A DNA stretch of 13,456 nt from Planctomycetota bacterium (GTDB lineage Bacteria > Planctomycetota > Phycisphaerae > UBA1845 > CAIVHJ01), in contig JACZTW010000073.1 of the NCBI GenBank assembly GCA_022573485.1, forward strand, positions 1 through 13,456, written 5' to 3'. The notes under the pieces are model-generated. The model saw nothing but the letters and a program-made list of their open reading frames with translations, did not search any database and was not told the DNA's origin. The translations under genes and the position numbers were made by a program. Every line of letters starts with the position of its first letter. The first letter of the stretch is position 1. Positions 7,458 to 13,456 of this stretch are shown piece by piece.

Positions 7458-10342
7458 GCCGGCACCTCTTTCTTTTTCAATTCCGCGCTACCCGCCTGCC
7501 GTTTGCTGTCGTCTTGGAGGTAGGTCGGATCGAGAATGAGCGCCACGCGACCATCGCCCATAATCGTTGCACCCACGAAACCGGGAATGTTCTCGAAGTT
7601 GTCCGCCAGCGACTTGATAACGATGTCTTCCTGCCCGAGCAATTCATCGACGACCAAAGCCATCCGACTCGTACCTGAGCCGAGGATGACCAGCGTCCAC
7701 TCTTCGTTGTCCTGAGTACGCGTCTTCACATCGATGGACTCCATGTCCAGGAGTTGTTCCAACATGAAGATGGGGATGACGCGTCCACGAACGGTGACGA
7801 CTTTCTTGCCCTGCACTGAATTGGTGTGCGCTTGATTGACCGTGACGATTTCCGCCACAGCCTCCAGCGGGATGGCATACACTTCACCGCCGATTCGTGA
7901 CAGGAGCGACGTGATGATGGCCAGCGTCAGCGGCAGCTTGATGGTCACCGTGGTTCCCTGCCCCGCGACACTGTCAACCTCGACCGTGCCGTTGAGATTG
8001 GTGATTTTGGAAATCACGATATCCATGCCCATTCCGCGCCCCGATACGTCGCTGACAGTCTTGGCAGTGGACATACCCGGATGGAAAACGTACTGCACGA
8101 GCTCCTTCTCCGTAAGCTGGCTGGCCTGCGATTCGCTGACCACGTTCTTCTCCACGATCTTTTTGCGGATCGCTTCCACGTCTATGCCTTTGCCGTCGTC
8201 AGACAGACGAATGCAGATGCTGTTGCCCTGGTGATACGCTTCGATCTTGACCGTTCCGGTCGGGTTCTTTCCCGCTTTGGTGCGCTCATCCGGTGTCTCG
8301 ATACCGTGATCGACGGAATTGCGAATCATGTGCGTCAGTGGGTCACCAAGTTCATCGATCATCTTCTTGTCGAGCTCGGTGTGCTCGCCTTCGATTTGGT
8401 AATCGATCTTCTTGTTCAAATTCTTGGCAATGTCCCGGATGACTCTCTTGAAGCGCGTGAACAGTGGGCCCACGGGTACCATTCGAGTTCCCATGATCTG
8501 CTTCTGCATCGTGTCGGACACCCGGCCGAGCGTGTTGACTGCCTCGGATAGGCTGTGCATGGTCGGCCGCTGGTCTTTGAGGCACGCGATCGACTGCCGG
8601 ACCGGCTCGTAGCCCTGGCAGATGGCCTCCACGAGATCCCCAATGGTCTTGCCGATGCCGTTGTGCTTTTCGTTCAGTTCCCTGACCTGGTCGGCCAGAT
8701 TTTGCAGACGGTGAGCAACGTCATCTGCTGCGACACTATGGTCCTTGCCCGTGAAAACATCTTTGAGTGTCCGCTCGATTTGCGAGAACTGCGAGCGGTT
8801 AATTATCAACTCGCCGCCGAGGTTCATGAGTTGATCAAGACGATCGACATCGACACGGATGGTCTCCTGTACCACGGGTGACTTGGGGGCGCCGGCCGGC
8901 TTCCGCGGAGAGGCTGCCTTCTCAGGTTCGGCAGTCGCGCCCCTGCTCTGAGCAGAGGCAGAGGCCGCCTGCTCGACCGGCTGCTGAACCTGCGTGTCAT
9001 CGCTGATCTCCGCTTTGCGTGGTGGCGCGTCGGCCGATTCGGGAGTGTCCCCCACGACTTCCACGGTCGCCGACAGGACCTCAAAAGTGCTGAGAAGTAC
9101 TTGAAGTTGTTGGGCTGATTCTTCCGTGGCCTGCTCGACCGCCACCAGGCTCTTGAGCGTCGCGATCGGATCCTCACCCGTATCCTTCTCCATATCCGGT
9201 TGGCTGATGGCCACAACGCCGAGATCGTTTAGCTTGTTGTGAATCAGGAAGGGCTGCAGGGCAGACTCGGGGTTACCGAGGTCAAACTCGACCCGAACAA
9301 GTAGCCCCTGCCGTTCGCCGGACAGGAATTCCGCAGGAATGTCGAAATCGCCGTCGCCCGGATCCGAAGCCGAGGCGTCGGGCTCCACGGTCGTGGGATC
9401 GGTTGATCCCGCACCGCCTGGGGTCCATTTCGCGAACAGTTCTTCGATTCTCTCGGGGGGCCAGGCGGAGTAGCAGTCGGTCTTGACTTGCTCGACGACC
9501 TCGCGCACGCGATCCGCGACGGCAAACAGCGTGGCCATCAACTGATCACTGATACTGAGTTCGCCGCAGCGCAGCTGATCGATAAGGGTCTCCATGCGAT
9601 GCGTTAAATCTTGGGCATCGGTCAGGCCGGCCGCCCCGCAGGATCCCTTGATCGTGTGGGCGATGCGGAATGCTTCGGTCGTGATCTCCTCAGTCGCCGC
9701 CTCTTCGATCTTGAGCAGCACCTGGGAGAGTTTTTCGACGTCCTCTTCCGTCGATTGGATGAAGATCGCGCGCAGTTCCGGATCATCAAGGACGCTTGCG
9801 GGCACGCCCTGTTCTGTCGAAGCGAGTTGGGCAGGCGGCGGCTCACAGGCTTCACCGGCCGGCGTATCGGCCTGAGCAGATGAAATGGACGGCGCTGCCT
9901 CGCCTGCCGCCGAGTCCGTGGAATCGAGAATGGCCTGCAACTGCTCCATCGATTCGGTCACGTCAATCTCCGCGCCAGTCGGACTTTTCAATTCTTCAAC
10001 TTGTTCCTGGATCACGCCCTGCGCGGTCAGCAGAGACTCGAAAGCCTGGCTGTCCAGGCTGCGTTTGCCCATCTTGGCTTCGTCGAAGAGCGTCTCCATT
10101 CGGTGGTTCAGTGAGTTCATTTCCGAGAAGCCGAACGCGCCGCTCAGGCCTTTGAGACTGTGCGCCGCCCGGAACATCTCGTTCATTTGATCAAGCTTCT
10201 CACCTTCGGTGAAGCTGATTGGACCGGCCGCAGCCTCCTCCTCGAATTGCATCAAGAGTTCACTGAGCGTGCCGAGATACTCATCCGCTTCGTCGATGAA
10301 GCCGGCCAGCAATTCGGGAGTGATTTCAACAGAAGGTTCCAC
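7454..10342 (-). CDS. cheA: Chemotaxis histidine kinase CheA with two HPt domains
   Basis: CheA autophosphorylates on a histidine under receptor control and passes phosphate to CheY and CheB. At 962 residues it is longer than typical. HPt1 spans about 5-115 (H61 in RAAHSLKGLSGAFGF) and HPt2 about 188-290 (H229 in RIAHTIKGSCGAAGL). A P2-like, possibly CheY-binding segment (about 345-430) and a Pro/Ala-rich linker (430-490) follow. The dimerisation helices begin at VDRLDQLMNLGGELI (500-514) and contain roughly 55-60 extra residues before TRMVPVGPLF. The ATPase has HMIRNSVDHG (N box, 671-680), DDGKGID and GRGMGMD (768-774). A CheW-like domain (about 805-945) closes the protein. The start is GTG 10342 with AAGGA 9 nt upstream; a nearby ATG is out of frame. 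It lies 25 nt after cheR. Confidence 0.96.
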   Translation of the reverse strand: MEPSVEITPELLAGFIDEADEYLGTLSELLMQFEEEAAAGPISFTEGEKLDQMNEMFRAAHSLKGLSGAFGFSEMNSLNHRMETLFDEAKMGKRSLDSQAFESLLTAQGVIQEQVEELKSPTGAEIDVTESMEQLQAILDSTDSAAGEAAPSISSAQADTPAGEACEPPPAQLASTEQGVPASVLDDPELRAIFIQSTEEDVEKLSQVLLKIEEAATEEITTEAFRIAHTIKGSCGAAGLTDAQDLTHRMETLIDQLRCGELSISDQLMATLFAVADRVREVVEQVKTDCYSAWPPERIEELFAKWTPGGAGSTDPTTVEPDASASDPGDGDFDIPAEFLSGERQGLLVRVEFDLGNPESALQPFLIHNKLNDLGVVAISQPDMEKDTGEDPIATLKSLVAVEQATEESAQQLQVLLSTFEVLSATVEVVGDTPESADAPPRKAEISDDTQVQQPVEQAASASAQSRGATAEPEKAASPRKPAGAPKSPVVQETIRVDVDRLDQLMNLGGELIINRSQFSQIERTLKDVFTGKDHSVAADDVAHRLQNLADQVRELNEKHNGIGKTIGDLVEAICQGYEPVRQSIACLKDQRPTMHSLSEAVNTLGRVSDTMQKQIMGTRMVPVGPLFTRFKRVIRDIAKNLNKKIDYQIEGEHTELDKKMIDELGDPLTHMIRNSVDHGIETPDERTKAGKNPTGTVKIEAYHQGNSICIRLSDDGKGIDVEAIRKKIVEKNVVSESQASQLTEKELVQYVFHPGMSTAKTVSDVSGRGMGMDIVISKITNLNGTVEVDSVAGQGTTVTIKLPLTLAIITSLLSRIGGEVYAIPLEAVAEIVTVNQAHTNSVQGKKVVTVRGRVIPIFMLEQLLDMESIDVKTRTQDNEEWTLVILGSGTSRMALVVDELLGQEDIVIKSLADNFENIPGFVGATIMGDGRVALILDPTYLQDDSKRQAGSAELKKKEVPA

Positions 10343-10367
10343 TGTAGGTCATCCTTTCCACACTGCT

Positions 10368-11255
10368 TCATCCATGCACAAGTGCAGCGGTTTTCGATTC
10401 CTTGATTGGTTTGCGATATGTATTCGAGCACACATATTCCAAACCACTCTTGTCCTTCAAGTCGCTGCCATCGCGCAGTGGATCGACGTCTCCGGTAATC
10501 ATCAGGCCGCCCGCTCTCAGGGCGCTGAAGACGTTCGCCAGTACGCGTTCTTTCATTTCACGGTCGAAATACATCATGACGTTTCTCAGGAACACGACCT
10601 CGAAGTGATTCTGCTTGAAAGCGTCGCGGAGATTATGAAATCCGAACTCGACCATTTTTCGGAGATCCTCTTTCAATTGATACTTGTTGGTCTTGGGATC
10701 ATGCCGGAAGTAGCGACGTCGATCCTGCGGCCCCACCTCGTGCATGGCGTGGTCCTCGTAGATGCCTTCGCGCGCGATATTCAGCACCTTCTCGCTGATA
10801 TCCGTGCCGATGATTTGAACACGCCACTCGCTGAACTTGGGCAGTTTGCTTTTCAGCACGATGGCCAGCGTGTAGGCTTCCGCACCCGTGCTGCAAGCCG
10901 CTGACCAGATGGCCACGCGCTTCGGCGATTGACCCTGTGCGGCCTGGCAAATGTGTTTGATCAGATCCGTCCCAACATAATCCCACAAACGCTCGTTGCG
11001 AAAAAAGTATGTTTCATTCGTTGAGACTGTACTGAGAAAGTGCGAGAACTCCTCGTCACTCGGGCTGCATGACTTCAGCAGATCGTAGTACTCTGCGTAC
11101 GATTCCATGCCGAGGGACTTGAGCCGTTTGCGCAGCCGATTTGACAGCATCGCCACTTTCTCGTTGCCGATGGCGATGCCGGCATGGCGATAGACGAGTT
11201 CCTGCATTTGCTTGAACTCGGACTTGGTCAATTGTAAAGTCGGCGAGACGGCCAT
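10368..11255 (-). CDS. cheR: Chemotaxis protein-glutamate O-methyltransferase
   Basis: CheR methylates glutamates on receptors with S-adenosylmethionine, opposing CheB. The 295 residues show the N-terminal helical domain (about 8-80) with a basic RNRLRKRLKSLG-type helix, then STNETYFFRN (78-87) and the SAM-binding IWSAACSTGAEAYTLAI (116-132), where G124 and E126 belong to the SAM pocket. GTDISEKVLNIAREGIYE (150-167), FHNLRDAF and VVFLRNVMMYFD (220-231) follow. Everything expected for a complete enzyme is there. It is separated from the upstream mcp tail by 105 nt containing a hairpin and precedes cheA closely. There is no C-terminal pentapeptide-binding extension or TPR. Confidence 0.95.
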   Translation of the reverse strand: MAVSPTLQLTKSEFKQMQELVYRHAGIAIGNEKVAMLSNRLRKRLKSLGMESYAEYYDLLKSCSPSDEEFSHFLSTVSTNETYFFRNERLWDYVGTDLIKHICQAAQGQSPKRVAIWSAACSTGAEAYTLAIVLKSKLPKFSEWRVQIIGTDISEKVLNIAREGIYEDHAMHEVGPQDRRRYFRHDPKTNKYQLKEDLRKMVEFGFHNLRDAFKQNHFEVVFLRNVMMYFDREMKERVLANVFSALRAGGLMITGDVDPLRDGSDLKDKSGLEYVCSNTYRKPIKESKTAALVHG

Positions 11256-11296
11256 GTGTCGGTTCTTCCGTGAGTCGACAGATCAGCCCAAGGCAG

Positions 11297-11341
11297 GGAG
11301 CGTTCGCCCGCACCACGCGGTGTTGGTCGAGCGAACGCCCC
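11297..11341 (-). other. Intercistronic hairpin between mcp tail and cheR
   Basis: GGAGCGTTCGC (11297-11307) and GCGAACGCCCC (11331-11341) are inverted arms with one mismatch, which becomes a G-U wobble in the leftward transcript, so an 11-bp stem can form. The 23-nt loop has further small complementarity. There is no U-tract. It could stabilise or separate the cheR-cheB mRNA from the upstream gene. Confidence 0.45.
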
Positions 11342-11360
11342 GCCCGGACATAAACTCGGT

Positions 11361-12164
11361 CTAGGCTTCGATCTTGAAGCGACTGACCAGTTCTTGCAGC
11401 TCGGCAGCCTGGCCGGACAACTCTTCCGACGATCCGGACATTTCTTCTGCCGCCGACGCGTTCTGCTCGGTGATAGCAGCGACGTTCTGCACACCCTTGC
11501 CGACTTCTTCCGCGGAGTTGGACTGTTCCTCGCTGGCACTGGCGATCTCGCTGATGCCCGAGGCGGTCTTGGCCACACCCTCGATGATCTGCGTGAGCGC
11601 CAAGCCCGTCTGCTCGCTCAACGCAGCACCTTCCTGCACACGTGCCGTCGATTCCTTAATGAGCTGACTGATCTCCTTCGCCGCCCTCCTGCGACCGTTC
11701 TCCGCCCGCCGTGGACTACCCGCCGCCCTCCGGGGGCCATTCGCCGCCTTCCGGGAGACACCCACCGCCCTCCGGGGGTCGTCCACCGCCATCCGGTAGA
11801 CACCCGCGGCCCTCCGGGAGTGGTCCGCTGCCTTCCGGGAGTGGCCCGCCGAGGGCAGCGGACGACTCGCTGCCATCCCGGAGTGATCTGCCGCCTTCCG
11901 CAAGTGCCCCGCTGAGGGCTGCGGATGATCTGCTGCCTTCCCCGGACGGCTCGGGGACATCCCCGGATGGCTTGTTGACCTCCCCGGACGGCTGATTCCT
12001 CGGAGCCAACGGATCCTTCCCTGGAATGGGCGGCCCATTCCGTGGAGCCGATGGCTCATTCCTTGGAGTGGATGAGGCATTCCAAGGAGCGGGTGGTCCA
12101 TTCCTTGAAGCGGATGGCTCATTCCAAGGAGCGGACGGCCCATTCCGCGGAGCCAATGACCCAT
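11361..12164 (-). CDS. MCP signalling-domain tail behind heptad-repeat sequence
   Basis: Residues 161-267 (AAKEISQLIKEST...LVSRFKIEA) are the descending helix of a methyl-accepting chemotaxis protein signalling domain, from just past the hairpin tip to the C terminus. The ascending helix, tip (VVADEVR-type motif), HAMP, membrane and sensor regions are all missing. Upstream, the same frame runs through a 21-bp repeat array and reads as heptads such as AVGVSRK-AANGPRR-AAGSPRR-AENGRRR. The frame stays open to a TGA at 12216-12218. ATG 12164 is the first start, without a good ribosome binding site; a strong one sits at 12213 in another frame. So this is either a very unusual receptor-like protein or a decayed MCP rebuilt by repeat expansion. 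It heads the che operon. The MCP tail is certain; the N-terminal extent is not. Confidence 0.6.
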   Translation of the reverse strand: MGHWLRGMGRPLLGMSHPLQGMDHPLLGMPHPLQGMSHRLHGMGRPFQGRIRWLRGISRPGRSTSHPGMSPSRPGKAADHPQPSAGHLRKAADHSGMAASRPLPSAGHSRKAADHSRRAAGVYRMAVDDPRRAVGVSRKAANGPRRAAGSPRRAENGRRRAAKEISQLIKESTARVQEGAALSEQTGLALTQIIEGVAKTASGISEIASASEEQSNSAEEVGKGVQNVAAITEQNASAAEEMSGSSEELSGQAAELQELVSRFKIEA

Positions 12165-12199
12165 TCCAAGGAGCGGATGGCCCGCTCCAACGCCAGGCG
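11675..12199. repeat. Array of 25 tandem 21-bp (7-codon) units
   Basis: Unit boundaries fall at 11675 + 21k for k = 0 to 24, with no insertion or deletion. Two subfamilies share the same register. One (about 11717-11947) has a core like CCGCCNTCCGGGAG. The other (about 11990-12199) has CATTCCAAGGAGCGGAT or close variants. The first unit (11675-11695) is ordinary MCP coding sequence around the QEAAKE heptad, so the array begins exactly on that heptad. Units differ by point changes, so this is an aged array rather than a fresh duplication. Every unit is seven codons, so any gain or loss of units keeps all reading frames. Confidence 0.9.
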
Positions 12200-12213
12200 G
12201 CGCCCTTCCGCAT
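11716..12213 (-). CDS. Overlapping heptad-repeat ORF with a strong ribosome binding site
   Basis: A second frame through the same array starts at ATG 12213. GGAGG (12219-12223 on the + strand as CCTCC) lies 5 nt upstream, the best start signal in this region; a GTG two codons earlier is also in frame. It would give 165 residues, MRKGAAWRW followed by Pro-rich heptads (PSAPWNG, PSAPRNG, PLPEGSG, RPPEGGG), ending at a TAG at 11716-11718. Shortly past that stop the same frame reads ERSQE, which matches the normal MCP sequence just before AAKEISQ. This may therefore be the original 5' end of the MCP gene, now out of frame, rather than a separate gene. I do not recognise a function. Confidence 0.3.
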   Translation of the reverse strand: MRKGAAWRWSGPSAPWNGSLAPRNGPSAPWNEPSASRNGPPAPWNASSTPRNEPSAPRNGPPIPGKDPLAPRNQPSGEVNKPSGDVPEPSGEGSRSSAALSGALAEGGRSLRDGSESSAALGGPLPEGSGPLPEGRGCLPDGGGRPPEGGGCLPEGGEWPPEGGG

Positions 12214-12590
12214 CGTCACCTCCGGCGTAACTCCTTTGAAAACAATAGGTTAGCGTGGGCGTCGGCTCGAGGATCCGACCTGCAGGGCTCATTCCGGCGT
12301 GGTGGCCGTATTTGGCCCCTTGGGGCTCGCCAATAGGCGCGATTCAAGGCGGCAGAGATCGTCCTCGCTTGAATCGAGTGAGTCATCTTGGGTACGATGG
12401 CGGATTGAGGTTCGATGGTTGGGAAATGTCGGTACAATAGCAACATGTAGACCCACCCTACGAGCAACTGCTCAGAAGGGAAAGCAAGCCATGCATCGAA
12501 TACCCTCACTCGCTTTGTGCATCACATTGGTCCAGGCGCTCTCGGCGGTGCGCCACTTCAAGCGCTTCTTCATCAGCGAACGCCACGTGA
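12214..12590. other. Intergenic stretch upstream of the mcp-che operon
   Basis: This 377-bp stretch should contain the promoter of the leftward operon. I see no clear sigma-70, sigma-28 or sigma-54 promoter. It holds a 9-bp inverted repeat (12340-12376) and a short GCCCC-TT-GGGGC palindrome near 12316-12327. On the + strand a TACAAT word near 12432 and an ATG at 12491 with AAGGGA upstream could mark a 44-codon ORF (12491-12625, starting MHRIPSLALCITLV), which runs antisense into the end of the next gene. I rate that ORF as unlikely. Confidence 0.4.
12340..12376. promoter_or_regulatory. Inverted repeat, possible operator upstream of the che operon
   Basis: CGATTCAAG (12340-12348) and CTTGAATCG (12368-12376) are perfect 9-bp inverted arms 19 nt apart. 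That is two turns of helix centre to centre within measurement error, a layout compatible with a dimeric regulator. It lies about 130 nt upstream of the best start codon of the leftward operon. A regulatory role is inference only. Confidence 0.35.
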
Positions 12591-13220
12591 CTAACCAATT
12601 CGATTTCCCGCATTCAAAGCCCTAATAATAGCCAAATCCCTCAACAAAGTATGAAGCCGTTGCTTCATCTTCATGACGGCAAATAATATAAACATAAAAG
12701 CTAGACAAACGCCTGCGGGGATAAACGAAATTAGACCCATTACTACACGTTCGGCACCTGTGTGTTGCGGGTCATAGAAGTGGACGTTTAACCAATAGAA
12801 CAGACTCATGCCGGTAATTCCCAGCAATACCGCAACTTGGTCTAAAATAAAGACAGTCAACCAACCCTCTTTGCCCCCCGTCATTGTATAAAACCGATAC
12901 GCCAACCATACCCAAATTGATAACGGAATAACGATCGCCATTTTTGCCTCTAGGGATAAACGAAACCAGATCGGAAATAAAGGCGTGAACACGGCACTAA
13001 AAAACAGCGACAGCGCACATATACTTAGTATTGAAGATAACCTGCTTATCTGCTTGTTGATCTGCGTTGCGGATATACGCAGATCAACAAGATCACTTTC
13101 CCTGCCGCACTCGGGGCATCTTACAGGATCACCTTCTTGCCCTCGTAAATCATATCCGCATCGAGGGCAAAACAAATATAGTTTTTTTTCTGTCTGGAGC
13201 TTCCTCACTACCACCACCAC
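12591..13220 (-). CDS. YDLRG zinc-ribbon membrane protein (planctomycete type)
   Basis: This 209-residue protein has an N-terminal zinc ribbon: C18, C21 in CPRCGYDLRG and C35, C38 in RCPECG. Four predicted membrane helices follow, at about residues 62-84, 93-110, 119-144 and 158-182. The end is basic. The CxxCGYDLRG-x-RCPECG start is found on many otherwise unrelated planctomycete membrane proteins; its function is unknown to me. The gene looks AT-richer than the che operon. The start is one of a run of GTG codons at 13208-13220; GTG 13220 is the outermost after an in-frame stop. It follows a 48-codon ORF by 6 nt, suggesting a small operon. It is convergent with nothing recognisable. Confidence 0.85.
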   Translation of the reverse strand: MVVVVRKLQTEKKLYLFCPRCGYDLRGQEGDPVRCPECGRESDLVDLRISATQINKQISRLSSILSICALSLFFSAVFTPLFPIWFRLSLEAKMAIVIPLSIWVWLAYRFYTMTGGKEGWLTVFILDQVAVLLGITGMSLFYWLNVHFYDPQHTGAERVVMGLISFIPAGVCLAFMFILFAVMKMKQRLHTLLRDLAIIRALNAGNRIG

Positions 13221-13226
13221 ACACCA

Positions 13227-13373
13227 TCAAGGACAACCGTTCCAAAATCGATGCCACCAAGTGTCACACAAGTAAGGGCGGTCAATCAGCAAATCTATGA
13301 TAACTACCACACCAGTGACTCCAATAACAGAGGTTGTCCCGTGTATAGTTGAACTTGAGCGGCTCTCCCGCAT
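13227..13373 (-). CDS. 48-residue putative single-helix membrane protein
   Basis: ATG 13373 has a good ribosome binding site, AAGGAAG, 6 nt upstream. The product has a short polar N terminus (MRESRSSSTIHGTT), one hydrophobic stretch (SVIGVTGVVVIIDLLI, about 15-30) and an aromatic tail ending WWHRFWNGCP. It ends 6 nt before the start of the YDLRG membrane protein, so the two are probably co-expressed. I recognise no family. The frame continues open upstream to a TTG at 13409, but the ATG has the better signal. Small size and lack of homology keep confidence moderate. Confidence 0.45.
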   Translation of the reverse strand: MRESRSSSTIHGTTSVIGVTGVVVIIDLLIDRPYLCDTWWHRFWNGCP

Positions 13374-13387
13374 CAGCAGCTTCCTTA

Positions 13388-13456
13388 CTACGCCGCTTCG
13401 GAAGAACAATCAACCTGATCCATTTCTGGGTCCAACACCGCCATCAACCGGGGCAT
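13388..13456 (-). CDS. Possible 3' end of a gene running off the window
   Basis: The last 69 bases read leftward as 22 residues (MPRLMAVLDPEMDQVDCSSEAA) to a TAG at 13388-13390. It may be the C terminus of a gene whose body lies beyond the window, ending 14 nt before the next start. The Met at the very edge need not be a start. Too short to identify. Confidence 0.25.
   Translation of the reverse strand: MPRLMAVLDPEMDQVDCSSEAA

Noticed and set aside
11675..12199. CRISPR array or diversity-generating target repeat
   Set aside because: Units are contiguous 21-mers with no spacers, and no cas genes, reverse transcriptase or template repeat are present.
11394..12253. Long + strand open frames across the 21-bp array (e.g. 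heptads GADGPFR, PPPSGGH)
   Set aside because: They are by-products of a stop-poor GC-rich repeat; they run antisense to the MCP tail and lack start signals.
12491..12625. 44-codon + strand ORF with a plausible ribosome binding site
   Set aside because: It overlaps the 3' end of the YDLRG gene in antisense and has no recognisable family; mentioned only in the intergenic entry.

Overview
The window looks like chromosomal DNA of a GC-rich bacterium, most likely a member of the Planctomycetota (Phycisphaerae-like). The best lineage clue is the zinc-ribbon membrane protein at 12591-13220, which carries the CPRCGYDLRG...RCPECG signature I associate with that phylum. Scattered GC-rich palindromes, GTG/TTG/CTG starts and a tRNA without encoded CCA agree with this but do not prove it. 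The taxonomy is inference.

Left part (1-4190, + strand). A Phd/VapB-like antitoxin and a PIN-domain VapC toxin come first. Histidine degradation genes follow: urocanate hydratase (hutU), which is complete by homology but split by one frameshift near 1421, and imidazolonepropionase (hutI), with a TTG start and a small palindrome read in frame near its N terminus. Between them sits an overlapping pair of small genes, DUF4160 and DUF2442. HutU and HutI catalyse consecutive steps (urocanate to imidazolonepropionate to formiminoglutamate); hutH is not in the window.

Middle (4190-4790). A heptamer repeat and a 32-nt imperfect inverted repeat lie directly in front of a tRNA-Ser(GGA). About 375 bp without a convincing gene follow, holding two hairpins.

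Centre and right (4787-12215, - strand). This is a chemotaxis-type operon, in transcription order mcp-tail, cheR, cheA, cheC, cheD, cheY, cheB. Several genes overlap by 4 nt or are separated by a few bases, so they are probably co-transcribed. CheA has two HPt domains, an enlarged dimerisation region and a C-terminal CheW-like domain. No separate cheW is present. CheC keeps only one of its two phosphatase sites.

The most unusual element is at the 5' end of this operon. Only the last ~107 residues of an MCP signalling domain remain. In front of them is an array of 25 tandem 21-bp (7-codon) units at 11675-12199, in perfect 21-nt register with no indels. It is open in the MCP frame and nearly throughout in a second frame that has a strong ribosome binding site. 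The array may be an expansion of a heptad coiled-coil coding segment.

Right edge (12220-13456). An intergenic stretch contains a 9-bp inverted repeat. Beyond it are the AT-richer YDLRG membrane protein, a 48-residue one-helix ORF with a good ribosome binding site, and possibly the end of another gene running off the window.
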